Position numbers and translations under genes: made by a program
Shown here: positions 62,729 to 64,000 of the stretch, piece by piece
How the letters are laid out: the number at the start of each line of letters is the position of its first letter
How positions within the stretch are numbered: position 1 is the stretch's first letter
Assembly: GCA_028066595.1 (NCBI GenBank)
Contig: JALCBJ010000028.1
Location: 1 to 64,000 of the forward strand
Length of the DNA stretch: 64,000 bases
Reading direction: 5' to 3'
Origin: Thermoanaerobaculia bacterium
GTDB lineage: Bacteria; Acidobacteriota; Thermoanaerobaculia; Multivoradales; J023
Notes under the pieces: model-generated
What the model was told of the DNA's origin: nothing
Databases searched by the model: none
Seen by the model: the letters and a program-made list of their open reading frames with translations, nothing else

Positions 62729-63999
62729 ACGCCCACTGTTTTCCGCAGACGCTGCACCTCGTTGGGAGAGGCCGGGCGCCAAATGTCTTGACGCCGTTTT
62801 CGCTCGATCGACTCCGGCGTGTAGCGAATCGAGGTCACCAGCTTGCCGAGCCCGTTGAACACATGGGCTCGTCCTCGCTCGCCCACGACCACCATGGTGT
62901 CGCGACGCTGATCCACGAAGACCTCGTCGACACCGGCCCGTGCCAGGTCTCGCAAAGCCATGCGCGTGGGCCGGTCTCCGCTGTCGTGACGTTCTTGCGC
63001 ATGGACGGTACGCCGGCGGCGAGCGCGGTGGCGCTGCTCGAGACGGCGAGCGAGGCCGCCGAGAATGCCGCGGATTCTCTCTTCGTTCTTCGTCTCGATA
63101 CCTTCGCGGCGGCCCCCGTCCACCTTCTTCGGATCGCCCTTCTTCCGATCACTGTTCTTCCGACGGCTACGTCTCTGGTTTTCGCCGCGGCCGTGGCCCA
63201 AGGACCGGAGCGCCTTCTGCGCCCAGTCCGTGGCCGCCTTCCAAGGTGGCGCTCCTTCCAGACGTGCTACGACCTCGCTCAGCGGCTCACCGTCAGGGCC
63301 GGTGCCCAGGACGTTGAGATCGTAGCGGCGAGCGGTACGGCCGGGCACTCCCACCGACACCGCCTGTAGCGTCAACGCGAGGACGGCCTCGTTGCCGTCG
63401 GTCCGCGGCACGCGAAACCAGCCAGCCACGGTCTGGCCGTGGATCTCGATCGCTCCGACGGCGGCGGCTGTCTCTCCACCGTCCAGGGTTGGTTCCGACG
63501 ACGCAAACGCTGGCAGTAGCTCGCGGCGAAGGTCTTCGCGATCCTGGTAGAACGTCAGAAGACCGGGTGGTTTCTGATACAGACGATGTTGTTCCTCGTG
63601 CTGTCGTTCCAACAACAGCTGAGCGAAGTCCAGGAACCGCGGCACGCCCGACGGCGACCAACCCGCAAAAACGTATCGCGCGTCGGGCGGCGCGGTGTCC
63701 TCGCCCACCGAACTCCCCTGGCGCAGGCTGATCACATGTCCAGGACGGAAGGCGGTGCGCTCGAGCAGCAGAGCCGCGATCTCCTGTCTAGCCTCGGCAC
63801 GCAAGTCGTCGGCCGACGCTCGCAAGGAGGTACTGTCAACGGTGGCATCTGCCGCGATCGGCACCCGCAGGGAGAGCTCCAACTCCGCTCGCGAGGTCGC
63901 CAACAAATGGCCCTGCGGATGACGTGCGACCTCGCTCCGCACCAACCGACCGAGGTCCGCCAGAACGCTCTCCAGCGTCGGCTCGTCCTTCGGCGCCAT
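62725..63999 (-). CDS. unidentified protein with a highly basic linker
   Basis: A 424-aa protein whose first ATG lies at 63999, at the window edge, so the true start may be further out. The N-terminal half is mixed alpha/beta (LGRLVRSEVARHPQGHLLA, FLDFAQLLLERQHEEQHRLYQ, AVGAIEIHGQTVAGWFRVPR). Residues about 265-345 are rich in Arg/Lys (RRSRRKNSDRKKGDPKK) and probably disordered or nucleic-acid-binding. The C-terminal 80 residues (VDEVFVDQRRDTMVVVGERGRAHVFNGLGKLVTSI, in pieces) look beta-rich. No family recognised; no membrane segment or signal. Confidence 0.6.
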   Translation of the reverse strand: MAPKDEPTLESVLADLGRLVRSEVARHPQGHLLATSRAELELSLRVPIAADATVDSTSLRASADDLRAEARQEIAALLLERTAFRPGHVISLRQGSSVGEDTAPPDARYVFAGWSPSGVPRFLDFAQLLLERQHEEQHRLYQKPPGLLTFYQDREDLRRELLPAFASSEPTLDGGETAAAVGAIEIHGQTVAGWFRVPRTDGNEAVLALTLQAVSVGVPGRTARRYDLNVLGTGPDGEPLSEVVARLEGAPPWKAATDWAQKALRSLGHGRGENQRRSRRKNSDRKKGDPKKVDGGRREGIETKNEERIRGILGGLARRLEQRHRARRRRTVHAQERHDSGDRPTRMALRDLARAGVDEVFVDQRRDTMVVVGERGRAHVFNGLGKLVTSIRYTPESIERKRRQDIWRPASPNEVQRLRKTVGV

Positions 64000-64000
64000 A

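Noticed and set aside
62161-63369. Plus-strand open frame (402 codons) spanning two genes
   Set aside because: Overlaps the end of the membrane protein and most of the minus-strand basic protein, with low-complexity Arg/Pro/Ala content.

Overview
The window is GC-rich chromosomal DNA from a bacterium that is most likely an acidobacterium (Acidobacteriota, perhaps a Thermoanaerobaculia-like lineage). The best marker is a PadR-type regulator overlapping a duplicated FtsX/MacB-type permease of the ADOP class ('acidobacterial duplicated orphan permease'). Abundant TPR, FG-GAP/ASPIC and quinoprotein-like exported proteins and PknB-type kinases fit the same group. Genes are densely packed, often with 4-nt ATGA/GTGA overlaps. 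I see no tRNA, rRNA, CRISPR array, insertion sequence or integrase. No gene-free stretch exceeds 300 bases; the longest is 43310-43583.

Layout, left to right. (1) 1-7502 (+): an unidentified C-terminal fragment, agmatinase, then a run of two paralogous Ser/Thr kinases, a TPR-PDZ protein and a DUF481 protein. (2) 7543-12550: a TPR/FG-GAP lipoprotein (-) divergent from padR-ADOP (+), with a symmetric operator between them. (3) 12619-16913 (-): fluoride channel CrcB, a cystathionine beta-synthase-type enzyme, and a 946-aa protein that I read as DUF4062, inactive class III cyclase domain and helical repeats. (4) 17050-21716 (+): FG-GAP/ASPIC protein, TPR protein, HD-domain protein, dihydrofolate reductase. 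(5) 21729-27104 (-): TPR/beta-propeller lipoprotein, GNAT acetyltransferase, gingipain-family (C25) peptidase, SAM methyltransferase. (6) 27337-29561 (+): a small stand-alone beta domain and a sulfotransferase-methyltransferase fusion. (7) 29784-37871 (-): a five-gene cell-surface glycan set (methyltransferase without a normal start codon, GT-C membrane protein, sulfatase-superfamily lipoprotein, GT2-GT4 fusion, unknown GT-like protein). (8) 38103-42922: a Tat-type secreted protein (-), then a sulfatase-TPR lipoprotein and a parvulin isomerase (+). (9) 43309-50205: a small Cys-rich secreted protein (-), three tandem tail-collar (MdpB-type) proteins, a frameshifted membrane spermidine-synthase-like gene, a secreted beta-rich protein and a DUF6916 protein (+). 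(10) purE-purK and a solute-binding protein. (11) 53540-58931 (-): a cation-chloride-cotransporter-type permease beside a 1030-aa protein fusing an acyl-CoA-synthetase-like domain to diadenylate cyclase (DAC) domains. (12) 59026-63999: ankyrin/PQQ-propeller protein, a membrane protein and an unidentified basic protein.

The strongest candidate for something undescribed is item 11. A c-di-AMP synthase domain carried on a degenerate adenylate-forming enzyme, next to a K+/Cl- type transporter, suggests a metabolite-sensing osmotic or potassium control module. The DUF4062-pseudocyclase protein, the methyltransferase that appears to start at AUC, and the perfect 19-bp inverted repeat at the frameshift in the spermidine-synthase-like gene come next.
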